Assembly (NCBI RefSeq): GCF_900176505.1
Contig: NZ_FWYB01000003.1
Location: forward strand, 124,001 to 188,000
Direction of reading: 5' to 3'
Source: Pedobacter nyackensis
Lineage (GTDB): Bacteria; Bacteroidota; Bacteroidia; Sphingobacteriales; Sphingobacteriaceae
Length of the DNA: 64,000 nt
In this document: piece by piece, positions 7,810 through 15,395 of the stretch
How positions within the stretch are numbered: the first letter of the stretch is position 1
Layout of the letters: each line of letters starts with the position of its first letter
The notes under the pieces: generated by a model
The model's database searches: none
What the model was told of the DNA's origin: nothing
What the model saw: only the letters and a program-made list of their open reading frames with translations
Made by a program: the position numbers and the translations under genes

Positions 7810-10203
7810 ATGTTAACAGAAGATCCGCATTCATCAACCAATGAGAATAAGCGTGTAAATGCGTTACATGGCCATAACATCCTTGATACTCCAGAGCATC
7901 AATTCGATAATATTGCCAAATTAGCATCATTGATATGCAGCGCACCCATCGCATTAATTGCATTGGTTGATGAAGACCGGGTCTGGTTTAAATCTTTAAT
8001 AGGGATTACTTTCAATGAAATCCCCCGCGGAATATCCTTTTGTGAACATACCATCCTCGGTGATGGTGTATTCGAAGTATATGATGCCCTGGTTGATGAC
8101 AGGTTTAAAAATCACCCCTCCGTAATAGAAGAACCTCATGTGAGATCTTATGCCGGCGCCTTGTTGATCGATGAGAACGGTTTTAAGCTGGGCACAGTAT
8201 GCGTTTTTGATGTCGTACCCCGACAGTTTAGTGATAACCAGAAAGAAGGTCTGGAAACGCTCGCTAAAGAGGTGATGATGCATATTTCGCTGAAAACAAA
8301 AACGGAGCAACTTGCCGCCAAAACCCATCGTTTTGAGGAACTCCTTGACATTTCTGCCGTATCTCCTGAAATACATTGCATTCTGGATAGCCAGGGTAAA
8401 GTGTTGTTTATTAATGATTCCGTTACAAATATTCTGGAATATAGTGTTCAAGAAGCAATAGGTCTGAACATGTGGGGGTTCTGCCATAGAGATGATCTGG
8501 ACCTGGTGGTGGAAACCATTGAGTGTGGACTTAGAAAAGGGACTAAGCAATTTTTGATCGACTTCAGAATTGTAAGTAAGACCGGAGTAATCAGGTGGAT
8601 CAGCTGGACAATGGTGACTAAAAACAGTCGCTGGTATACTTATGGTAGAGATATTACCGACAATAAGAAGGTAGAATCCGAATTGCAGGTATTATCCCTG
8701 GTGGCCAGCGAAACCAATACAGGTGTGAATATTTCTGATGCCAAGGGCTATACCACATGGGTTAATCATTCGCTGGAGCAATTGATCGGCTATTCGATAA
8801 CGGAACTTCAGGGGAAAAGACTTGGTGATATATTGAGTACGGAGATTGATGACGCCCAGCGGTTGCTGATAACCGAATCAAGAGCGCGGGCACAAAATAA
8901 GCAGGCCTACTCCATAGAAGTGCAGGCCGCAAAGAAAGATGGGACGCCTGTGTGGCTTGCGGTTTCAAATACGCCCATCATCGATGCGAATGGTAATCTG
9001 GAAAGGCAGATTGACCTGATTACCGACATTACCCAGCGTAAGCAGGTAGAACGTGAGATGGTAGAAGCAAAGGAGCAGGCTTTACAGCTGAGTGAAGCTA
9101 AGGAAATGTTTCTTTCGGTGATGAGCCACGAGATCAGAACTCCGTTGAATGCAGTGATTGGAATAACCCATCTGCTGATTGAAAATGATCCTAAGCCATC
9201 TCAAGTAGAGGATTTAAACATTCTTAAATTTTCCGGAGAGAACCTGTTGAACATTATTAATGATATCCTTGATTTTACAAAAATAGAAACAGGAAATCTG
9301 CAGCTAGAGTCGTTTCCTTTTAGTTTAAAGGCGCTCACAAGCGATATCATAACCTCATTAAGTGTTAATGCGGGTAAGAAGAACGATCAGCTGGAGCTAT
9401 TGTATGACGATCAGATCCCTGAGTTGGTGCAGGGTGATAAGACCAGATTATACCAGATCCTGATGAATTTATTGGGGAATGCAATTAAGTTTACCGATGG
9501 TGGCAAAATCAGTTTAAAGCTGAATCTTATAGCTTTACATGAGGAGCATGTTGAAATCCATTTCGATGTTACGGATAATGGTATTGGTATCCCTGAAGAT
9601 AAGCTAAATTATATCTTTGAGACTTTTACCCAGGCTAAAACTGATATTTCGAGGAAGTACGGAGGTACAGGACTGGGATTGGCGATTACTAAAAAGTTGT
9701 TGGAGTTGTATCATTCCGAAATTCAGGTTTGCAGCTCAGAAGGGGTAGGGACATCTTTTTCTTTTACGCTTAACTTTGGGACAGCACTGGCCGCTTATCC
9801 GGAATTTCCACCAGCAGTGCAGTCTGCTGTATTTAACGGTAAGAGAATATTGATCGTGGATGACAATGAGATTAATTTACTAATTGCCAGACGTATACTA
9901 GGTAATCTTGGCCTGCATATAGATTTTGCCTTTACCGGAGAAGAAGCCATAGAAAAAATTCAGCAGGATATTTACGACCTGGTTTTTATGGACATCAAAA
10001 TGCCTGGTATGGACGGGTTTGAAGCAACACGTAGCATAAGAAATATACCGGGCGATTATTTCAGAAATGTTCCTATCATAGCCTTAACGGCATCGATCTT
10101 GCATAACGAACACAATAAATTTAAAGATTCGGGGATGAATGGCCATATTTTAAAGCCTTTTAAACCTGATGATATCAGAAATCTGCTGTCTGTGCATTTG
10201 TAA
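7810..10203 (+). CDS. Hybrid sensor histidine kinase/response regulator (GAF-PAS-PAS-HisKA-HATPase-REC)
   Basis: A 797-residue signalling protein with no transmembrane segment, so a cytosolic sensor. Domains in order: GAF (about 25-165, with RGISFCEHTI and SYAGALLIDENGFKLGTVCVFD), PAS (about 178-288), PAS (about 292-416), HisKA with phospho-acceptor His440 in SHEIRTPLNAVIG, HATPase with N-box Asn553 and Asn557 (ILMNLLGNAIKF) and G boxes DNGIGIP and GGTGLGLAI, then REC (about 677-795) with IVDDNE and phospho-acceptor Asp728 in MDIKMPG. There is no DNA-binding output domain, so it probably relays phosphate to another protein. The ligand is unknown. The ATG directly follows the glyA stop, which is the only context clue. 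Confidence 0.9.
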   Translation: MLTEDPHSSTNENKRVNALHGHNILDTPEHQFDNIAKLASLICSAPIALIALVDEDRVWFKSLIGITFNEIPRGISFCEHTILGDGVFEVYDALVDDRFKNHPSVIEEPHVRSYAGALLIDENGFKLGTVCVFDVVPRQFSDNQKEGLETLAKEVMMHISLKTKTEQLAAKTHRFEELLDISAVSPEIHCILDSQGKVLFINDSVTNILEYSVQEAIGLNMWGFCHRDDLDLVVETIECGLRKGTKQFLIDFRIVSKTGVIRWISWTMVTKNSRWYTYGRDITDNKKVESELQVLSLVASETNTGVNISDAKGYTTWVNHSLEQLIGYSITELQGKRLGDILSTEIDDAQRLLITESRARAQNKQAYSIEVQAAKKDGTPVWLAVSNTPIIDANGNLERQIDLITDITQRKQVEREMVEAKEQALQLSEAKEMFLSVMSHEIRTPLNAVIGITHLLIENDPKPSQVEDLNILKFSGENLLNIINDILDFTKIETGNLQLESFPFSLKALTSDIITSLSVNAGKKNDQLELLYDDQIPELVQGDKTRLYQILMNLLGNAIKFTDGGKISLKLNLIALHEEHVEIHFDVTDNGIGIPEDKLNYIFETFTQAKTDISRKYGGTGLGLAITKKLLELYHSEIQVCSSEGVGTSFSFTLNFGTALAAYPEFPPAVQSAVFNGKRILIVDDNEINLLIARRILGNLGLHIDFAFTGEEAIEKIQQDIYDLVFMDIKMPGMDGFEATRSIRNIPGDYFRNVPIIALTASILHNEHNKFKDSGMNGHILKPFKPDDIRNLLSVHL

Positions 10204-10342
10204 GCAATATTTTTCAGGTAGCATTAACGGATTCTTGTATTCAAGAACTCGCAAGCCAGGTTCACTGCTGTTTGTATTGTTATACTTGTGTGGTTTTGGG
10301 GAATCTGGTAGCAGATTTTTGCCTGATAGGGCTTAAAAGATA

Positions 10343-10379
10343 AAGGGCCGAAAATCCATAGAATGGATTATCGACCCTT
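10343..10379. terminator. Hairpin between convergent genes, probable terminator
   Basis: AAGGGCCGA/TCGACCCTT (one mismatch) encloses AATCCAT/ATGGATT with a 3-nt loop, a strong 37-nt hairpin. It has no clean T run on either side, only a weak T-rich tail on the minus strand. It lies between the histidine kinase and comF, which converge. The remaining part of the 292-bp gap is AT-rich, with an 18-bp-spaced direct repeat at 10408-10438. Confidence 0.45.
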
Positions 10380-10495
10380 AAATTAACGCTCTCACAACAA
10401 AGATGGGAAATATTTTTGAATTGCAAAATATTTTTGAAGTTTTTTTATCAATATTTTTTGTAATAGCTATCTAGCTATGATGAATTACGGTGGTT

Positions 10496-11194
10496 TTATT
10501 CGGCGAAGGCAACGGTAGCGATGCTGAGCTTACTGATGTTGTTTTCAAATAGTACCATTCCGCAAGCTTCGAGGGTAGCGCCTGTTGTAATTACATCATC
10601 AACCAGTAAAATGTGTTTGTCATTTAGTATTTGTTTATCTGCGACAGAAAATACCTGTTGCATGTTCTCAAAGCGGTTATACCTGCTTTTTTTCGTCTGA
10701 CTGGCCGTTATCTTTTTTCTGATTAAGCTATTGGTGTTTACCGGTACTTTTAATACGGCTGCAATGCCTTCGGCTATGCATAAGCTCTGGTTATAACCCC
10801 GCCGGCGTTCCCTACTCAGGTGCAATGGCACAGGGATGATCAGGTCTATGCCTTCATATGCAGCGCTCATCAGCAATTTTTGAGCAATCATGTTGCCTAG
10901 CTTTACGCCCAGATCTTTGCGGCCTTTATATTTCAAATGATGGATGATGCTTTGGGTACGGCTGCCCTTTTTAAAATAAAGGAGCGACAGCACTGCATTG
11001 CAGGGCAGGCGGCCCCATAGCTGTCTGGCTGCTTTATTCGCTGCGTGAAGGTGATGGTCGGTATAGGGCAGTTGATGAAGGCATACCGTGCATAACTGCC
11101 TTTCAGCCTGGTATAGGTAGTTTCCGCATCCGCAACACAGATCGGGAAATAGGAGGCCAAACAGATCCCCTAATAAACATTTGAACAGCATCAT
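10496..11194 (-). CDS. comF: ComF-family amidophosphoribosyltransferase-like protein
   Basis: A 232-residue ComF/GntX-family protein. An N-terminal zinc ribbon (Cys20-Cys21-x-Cys23 and Cys35-x-x-Cys38) precedes a phosphoribosyltransferase domain. PVPLHLSRERRRGYNQ (121-136) is the family signature and LVDDVITTGAT (197-207) is the PRPP-binding loop. ComF proteins are linked to DNA uptake during transformation in naturally competent bacteria, but the family is widespread and its role in Bacteroidota is not settled. It lies 44 bp downstream of rlmN on the same strand and is probably co-transcribed with it. Confidence 0.85.
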   Translation of the reverse strand: MMLFKCLLGDLFGLLFPDLCCGCGNYLYQAERQLCTVCLHQLPYTDHHLHAANKAARQLWGRLPCNAVLSLLYFKKGSRTQSIIHHLKYKGRKDLGVKLGNMIAQKLLMSAAYEGIDLIIPVPLHLSRERRRGYNQSLCIAEGIAAVLKVPVNTNSLIRKKITASQTKKSRYNRFENMQQVFSVADKQILNDKHILLVDDVITTGATLEACGMVLFENNISKLSIATVAFAE

Positions 11195-11238
11195 GCTGTC
11201 AATCTATGTTGTTTTAACGTAAGGCTGGTAAAAAAGCG

Positions 11239-12288
11239 CTAGTTTTGCTCTTTAACGGCAAGTTGTCCGCACGCTGCGTCAATATCTTTACCGCGACTAC
11301 GTCTGATGTTGGTGGTGATACCCTGACTTTTCAGGTAATCAGAAAAAGCATCGATTTTGTCGCCATCGGCATTAAGGAAATCAGCAAATTGAATAGGGTT
11401 ATATTCAATCAGGTTTACCTTACAAGGGATATGTTTACAGAACTTAGCCAGTTCCATTGCATCCTCAATTTCATCGTTAAAATGGTTGAAAACGATGTAT
11501 TCGTAGGTTACCGGATTTTTGGTCTTAGCGAAATAATACTTTAATGACTCTGAAAGGGCCTTTAACGAATTGTGCTCATTGATTGGCATAATTTCATTAC
11601 GCTTCTTGTCGTTCGCTGCGTGTAAGGATAGGGCCAGATTAAACTTCGCACCATCATCTGCCAGCTTCTTGATCATTTTCGAAATACCTGCTGTGGAAAC
11701 TGTTATCCGTTTGTATGACATGTTCAATCCATCGGGAGCAGTAATGCGCTCAATGGATTTCATTACGTTGGCGTAATTTAGCAATGGTTCGCCCATACCC
11801 ATATAAACGATATTGGTAAGGGGAGCATTGTAGTTTTTCTTCGCCTGCTGATCAATAAGTACAACCTGATCATAAATCTCGTCTGCATTCAGATTTCTTT
11901 TACGATCCATATAACCTGTTGCACAAAACTTACAGGTTAAGCTACAGCCAACCTGAGAGCTTACACAAGCTGTCATGCGGTCGTCCATAGGAATCAAAAC
12001 ACCCTCCACAATATTGCCGTCATATAATCTGAAGGCATTTTTGATGGTATGGTCGTTGCTGAACTGTGAATTGTTTACTTCTACCACATTGATGGCATAG
12101 TTCTCATCCAGTTTATTCCTAAGGTCTTTAGAAAGGTTGCTCATTTCGGCAAAAGAACGTGCCGATTTTTCCCAAAGCCATTGGTAAACCTGTTTTGCCC
12201 TATAGGCAGGTTCACTCATCGCTGTAAAGTGCTGTTGTAGCTGGGGAAGATCCAATGAACGGATATCTATTTTATTTGTTGCAGACAT
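11239..12288 (-). CDS. rlmN: Dual-specificity 23S rRNA (A2503)/tRNA (A37) methyltransferase, radical SAM
   Basis: Radical SAM enzyme that methylates C2 of A2503 in 23S rRNA and A37 in some tRNAs, supporting translational fidelity. With the start at 12288 (MSATNK) the 4Fe-4S cysteines of CxxxCxxC are Cys115, Cys119 and Cys122 (in GCSLTCKFCATGY), and the methyl-carrying Cys near the C terminus is Cys340 (AACGQL). IVYMGMGEPLLNY and ISKMIKKLADDG are further family motifs. An in-frame ATG at 12306 exists, but a perfect -7 box at 12295-12302 lies between the two, so only the shorter 349-residue form can come from that promoter. comF follows. Confidence 0.95.
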   Translation of the reverse strand: MSATNKIDIRSLDLPQLQQHFTAMSEPAYRAKQVYQWLWEKSARSFAEMSNLSKDLRNKLDENYAINVVEVNNSQFSNDHTIKNAFRLYDGNIVEGVLIPMDDRMTACVSSQVGCSLTCKFCATGYMDRKRNLNADEIYDQVVLIDQQAKKNYNAPLTNIVYMGMGEPLLNYANVMKSIERITAPDGLNMSYKRITVSTAGISKMIKKLADDGAKFNLALSLHAANDKKRNEIMPINEHNSLKALSESLKYYFAKTKNPVTYEYIVFNHFNDEIEDAMELAKFCKHIPCKVNLIEYNPIQFADFLNADGDKIDAFSDYLKSQGITTNIRRSRGKDIDAACGQLAVKEQN

Positions 12289-12294
12289 TGGGCG

Positions 12295-12302
12295 CAAAGG
12301 TA
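12295..12302 (-). promoter_or_regulatory. -7 box of rlmN, implying a leaderless mRNA
   Basis: On the minus strand TACCTTTG matches TAnnTTTG exactly and is only 6 nt from the ATG at 12288. The transcript would start at or within a few bases of the start codon. No good -33 TTTG was seen. Confidence 0.5.
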
Positions 12303-12312
12303 TCAAAAAAAT

Positions 12313-12428
12313 ATGCTTTCCCCGTCATGCTGGGCTCATTTTGATTCGCAGAGGTTTGTAAGTCAGTATTTTGCGTACGCATTACTGATTTATTAAGCCC
12401 GGGACGATGAGATCAGAGGGGAAAGAAT
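12313..12428. repeat. Possible intergenic palindromic repeat element
   Basis: The spacer between rlmN and the pseudouridine synthase is framed by an inverted repeat, CTTTCCCC (12316-12323) / GGGGAAAG (12418-12425), with matching bases outside it. Inside are GTC-n5-GGGCT / AGCCC-n2-GAC and an imperfect palindrome at 12363-12388 around TGCGTACGCA. It does not look like a terminator. It resembles the short palindromic repeats scattered between genes in related genomes, but copy number cannot be judged from one window. Confidence 0.3.
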
Positions 12429-12446
12429 TAGGGATATATAATTGGA

Positions 12447-13523
12447 TTAGCGTTTTGGGCTTCTGGTTTTAGCCCCAGGAGTGCCTGATCTTCCGCTACC
12501 CGGTTTAACCGGTCTTCTGCTTGGACCACCGGCTTTAAACCAATCGTTTCCTCCTGTGCCTGGCTTTTTGGCTGCCGGAGTTTTACCGAATGATTTGCCT
12601 TTACCTCCAGCCGCACGTTCATCACGGGTTACTGAAGCTGGTGCTGCTTTTCCTGGTCTTTTACCTGCCGGGCCTCTGCCTGAAGCTTTTGGTCCGCCGG
12701 CTCTGCCTCCGGATCTTCCAGGAGTAACATTTTCCGAGAAATCTTCTTCAGCCTGAGCTTTAGGTTTTTTATTCACACGTTTCGGTGCAGATGCGGCTTC
12801 CGAAGCGCTTGATTTTGCAACCAGGTTATAGATTTCAGTTTGTTCTTCATTGGTAAGTTCACGCCATTCGCCAACAGGAATGCCCTTTAAGCTAACGTTC
12901 ATGATGCGTACACGCTCCAGTTTGGTTACCTCAAATCCGAAATGCTCGCACATTCTTCTGATCTGACGGTTAAGACCCTGGATCAATATGATTCTAAATA
13001 CAAATGTACTCTCTTGTTTTACTTTGCATTTTTTTGTCATTACACCCAATACCGGAACACCCTTGGCCATGCCAGTCAGGAAAGCCTCAGTAATTGGTTT
13101 ATTTACAGTAACGACATATTCTTTTTCGTGATTGTTGCCGGCTCTTAGAATTTTATTCACCAGGTCGCCATTATTAGTCAGGAAGATCAACCCTTGAGAG
13201 TCTTTATCCAAACGTCCGATAGGGAATACTCTTTCGCTATGGTTCACATGATCAACCATATTGCTTTTAACACCGGCCTCTGTAGTACTGGTGATGCCTA
13301 CTGGTTTGTTATAAGCGATCAGGATAGAGTTTTCAACTTCTTTTGGTTCTATTGTTTGGCCGTTTACGGTTACGATATCGCCAAAATATACCTTATCGCC
13401 TACTTTAGCTTTTCTGCCATTGATAATTACATTTCCTTGCTCAATATATCTGTCGGCCGCTCTTCTTGAGCATAAACCGCTTTCACTAATGTATTTATTT
13501 AACCGTGTGGTAGAGTCAGACAT
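12447..13523 (-). CDS. rluF: RluF-type 23S rRNA pseudouridine synthase with long basic tail
   Basis: Pseudouridine synthase of the RsuA/RluB/E/F group. An S4 RNA-binding domain occupies residues about 6-60 ([20 protein letters not shown]). The catalytic domain carries [10 protein letters not shown] with catalytic Asp106, and [21 protein letters not shown]. coli RluF modifies U2604 of 23S rRNA. The core ends near residue 235; the last 120 residues are a disordered tail rich in Gly, Arg, Lys, Pro and Ala (for example [20 protein letters not shown]). Such tails are common on Bacteroidota pseudouridine synthases and probably bind rRNA. The exact target uridine is inferred from the family. Confidence 0.85.
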   Translation of the reverse strand: MSDSTTRLNKYISESGLCSRRAADRYIEQGNVIINGRKAKVGDKVYFGDIVTVNGQTIEPKEVENSILIAYNKPVGITSTTEAGVKSNMVDHVNHSERVFPIGRLDKDSQGLIFLTNNGDLVNKILRAGNNHEKEYVVTVNKPITEAFLTGMAKGVPVLGVMTKKCKVKQESTFVFRIILIQGLNRQIRRMCEHFGFEVTKLERVRIMNVSLKGIPVGEWRELTNEEQTEIYNLVAKSSASEAASAPKRVNKKPKAQAEEDFSENVTPGRSGGRAGGPKASGRGPAGKRPGKAAPASVTRDERAAGGKGKSFGKTPAAKKPGTGGNDWFKAGGPSRRPVKPGSGRSGTPGAKTRSPKR

Positions 13524-13683
13524 GAATATGGGTATTTATTAATTTACAAAGAACGATAAAAATAACCATTCTTTTCAGAGCCTGGCATCTTTTCTGAAAA
13601 AGAAAAGCGCCTCAGGTCTCCTCAAAGAAGGTAATTTTTATGTCAAACAGGGTGGGAAATCTTAAATCAATTCTTGCCCTGAT

Positions 13684-13950
13684 TTAGAAATCGAAAAACT
13701 CGCTTAAAAACGACTTCTTCTTTTTGTGTGGATTCCTTTTGTAGTAATCATCGTCGTGGTCTTTATTATCATAGCGTTTATAGTCGCTGTCGTAGTTTTC
13801 CTTTTTGGAATAGTGATTTGCTGAATGCGCTATGATTTTCTCCAACTCTCCGCGATCCAGCCAGATTCCGCGGCAATTAGGACAATAATCAATTTCAACA
13901 CCGCTTTTTTCGCTCATTAATAGGGTTTCGTTACATGAAGGACATTTCAT
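13684..13950 (-). CDS. Small TFIIB-type zinc-ribbon protein
   Basis: An 88-residue protein. Residues 3-38 form a zinc ribbon of the zf-TFIIB family (Cys3-x-x-Cys6 and Cys23-x-x-Cys26, followed by RGIWLDRGELEKI). The second half is a charged Lys/Asp/Tyr-rich linker ending in a short hydrophobic motif (FLSEFFDF). The family is found in many bacteria without an assigned biochemical function; nucleic-acid or protein binding is plausible. A perfect -7 box lies 8 nt before the ATG. The gene is probably monocistronic. Confidence 0.8.
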   Translation of the reverse strand: MKCPSCNETLLMSEKSGVEIDYCPNCRGIWLDRGELEKIIAHSANHYSKKENYDSDYKRYDNKDHDDDYYKRNPHKKKKSFLSEFFDF

Positions 13951-13958
13951 AATTCTTT

Positions 13959-13966
13959 CAAAATTA
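13959..13966 (-). promoter_or_regulatory. -7 box of the zinc-ribbon gene
   Basis: TAATTTTG on the minus strand matches TAnnTTTG exactly, 8 nt from the ATG at 13950, so the leader would be only a few bases. No clear -33 element was seen. Confidence 0.45.
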
Positions 13967-14039
13967 GTTATCAGATATAATTAATGCTATGTAACGAAAA
14001 ATTCGGCACTTTAATGTCTGCGTATCAACAATGATATAA

Positions 14040-14540
14040 TTAAGACATCTCAGTTTCATCGGCACTAGGCCCATAACTGCCCGGTATAGGAATGTTGAGC
14101 ATACGCAGGCAAACGCCGAGTTGGGCCCTATGATGAATAATTTGGCTAAGGCTCATTCTTATAATTGATGCTTTTGGTTCTTTGCTGTAAATCTGATCAC
14201 CTTTCCTTAATACCCACAGGTTATCCAGTTTGGATTCGTTTTCGGGTTTGAGTTCTGCTTTTCCATCAGCAAGTGATCGCTCGAAATAGGCTAGTAGTTC
14301 CTCTTTAGTGTTCAGATCTTCAGGGATGTAGGGGTTGTTTTCGAAATCCAGCTCATCAGTATTTAGGGCCATAGTAACCCATGATGGCAATTCGGCAATA
14401 TGGGTGGCCAGTCTTTTGATACTCATGCTTTTTGGGTGCAACTGCCAGTCAAATTTTTCGGTTGGTACGCGCTCTAACATTTTGCGGGTAGTTACTGCTT
14501 CTTTTTCCAACTCCTCTAAGTACATGCTGATTCTGTTCAT
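14040..14540 (-). CDS. DinB-family putative metal-dependent hydrolase
   Basis: A 166-residue four-helix-bundle protein of the DinB/YfiT superfamily, starting at the ATG at 14540 (MNRISMYLEELEKE). The metal-ligand histidines are visible as RLATHIAELPSW in the second helix and IIHHRAQLGVCLRML in the last helix. An upstream in-frame extension to 14591 was rejected as unconserved-looking. DinB proteins are often thiol-dependent S-transferases or hydrolases; the substrate here is unknown. It lies 80 bp downstream of a WYL regulator on the same strand, a pairing that suggests the regulator controls it. Confidence 0.8.
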   Translation of the reverse strand: MNRISMYLEELEKEAVTTRKMLERVPTEKFDWQLHPKSMSIKRLATHIAELPSWVTMALNTDELDFENNPYIPEDLNTKEELLAYFERSLADGKAELKPENESKLDNLWVLRKGDQIYSKEPKASIIRMSLSQIIHHRAQLGVCLRMLNIPIPGSYGPSADETEMS

Positions 14541-14620
14541 AATTTTCTTCGTTTGTTTTTGTAAGACAAAGAAAACATGGGCGACTGACAACCCTATGGC
14601 AGTCTGTTTTTAGATAGGAA

Positions 14621-15310
14621 TTAATAATTTACCGGTAACAGTTTTATGTATTCATTTAGTGAAATATGCGCGGTTTTTCGGAAAGGGAGGTCAAGCGTTT
14701 TGACATGAATGATTCTTGAAACCCTAAAGTCGCGGTATTCATTGCGTAGGTGACACCAGGCAATCAGATGCCAGTTGAAGGCATAAAAAATTAGTCCAAT
14801 AGGCTCCACCTCACGTTTACTGCCCTCGGCATTATAGTTGGCATAAGCGATTTCAATAATTGATTGTGCAGAAATGGCATTTTGCAAAGGCGATAAATGG
14901 TCAAATTCATTCTTGATGGATTCAGGTAACTGCAGTTTGATGTTGTTGTTTAAAAACTCCAGTTTTTCCTTTTGAGAATGTTTTAATACGGCTTTTACTT
15001 TATTTAAAGCGGTGTTGTAATGGGTCGTAATCGATTGGTCGGTGAAACCAGCAACAAGTCGTTCCATAATTAATAAGGCATTCGCTTCCTCCGAATTGAA
15101 TGAAACAGGCGGGAGGAAATAACCTTGTACAATGTAATAACCTTTCGGTTGTTCGAAACTGATAGGGACCCCTTGCTCCAGCAATGCCTTGATATCCCGA
15201 TACACAGTTCGCGTGCTGATTTGAAACTGTTCTGAGATTTTCTCTGCGGAAATATATTTCTTGGTTTGCAGTAGTAAAAGTATTCCAAAAAGGCGGTCTA
15301 TTCTGTTCAT
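14621..15310 (-). CDS. HTH/WYL-domain transcriptional regulator (YafY-like)
   Basis: DNA-binding regulator of the DeoR-like HTH plus WYL type, 229 residues from the ATG at 15310 (MNRIDRLFGILLLL). The winged helix covers residues about 1-60 (ISAEKISEQFQISTRTVYRDIKAL, then GVPISFEQPKGYYI). The WYL domain follows at about 130-215, with IEIAYANYNAEGSKREVEPIGLIF and WHLIAWCHLRNEYRDFRVSRI. WYL domains sense small molecules or nucleic acid ligands. A perfect -7 box at 15336-15343 lies 25 nt upstream and argues against the alternative start at 15334. It precedes a DinB-family gene, its likely target, and is divergent from an amidohydrolase. Confidence 0.87.
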   Translation of the reverse strand: MNRIDRLFGILLLLQTKKYISAEKISEQFQISTRTVYRDIKALLEQGVPISFEQPKGYYIVQGYFLPPVSFNSEEANALLIMERLVAGFTDQSITTHYNTALNKVKAVLKHSQKEKLEFLNNNIKLQLPESIKNEFDHLSPLQNAISAQSIIEIAYANYNAEGSKREVEPIGLIFYAFNWHLIAWCHLRNEYRDFRVSRIIHVKTLDLPFRKTAHISLNEYIKLLPVNY

Positions 15311-15335
15311 CTGAATTTGAAAGGTTATCTTCATA

Positions 15336-15343
15336 CAAATGTA
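15336..15343 (-). promoter_or_regulatory. -7 box of the WYL regulator
   Basis: TACATTTG on the minus strand matches TAnnTTTG exactly, 25 nt before the chosen ATG at 15310. It excludes 15334 as the start, since that codon is only 1 nt from the box. Confidence 0.5.
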
Positions 15344-15395
15344 ACCGGCTAAGAGGAAATAGTAGTTTTTAGGTGGAAAAATCTTTTATTTGCGT

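Noticed and set aside
7996..8550. 184-codon ORF opposite the histidine kinase
   Set aside because: The kinase GAF and PAS domains read clearly on the other strand; the antisense product shows no domain.
10232..10247. TTCTTG/CAAGAA palindrome as an operator or terminator
   Set aside because: Too short and without a T run or neighbouring promoter.
12481..12756. 91-codon ORF on the plus strand opposite the rluF tail
   Set aside because: It is the mirror image of the Gly/Arg/Pro-rich tail codons; composition is Pro/Leu/Gly repetitive and no start signal or family motif is seen.
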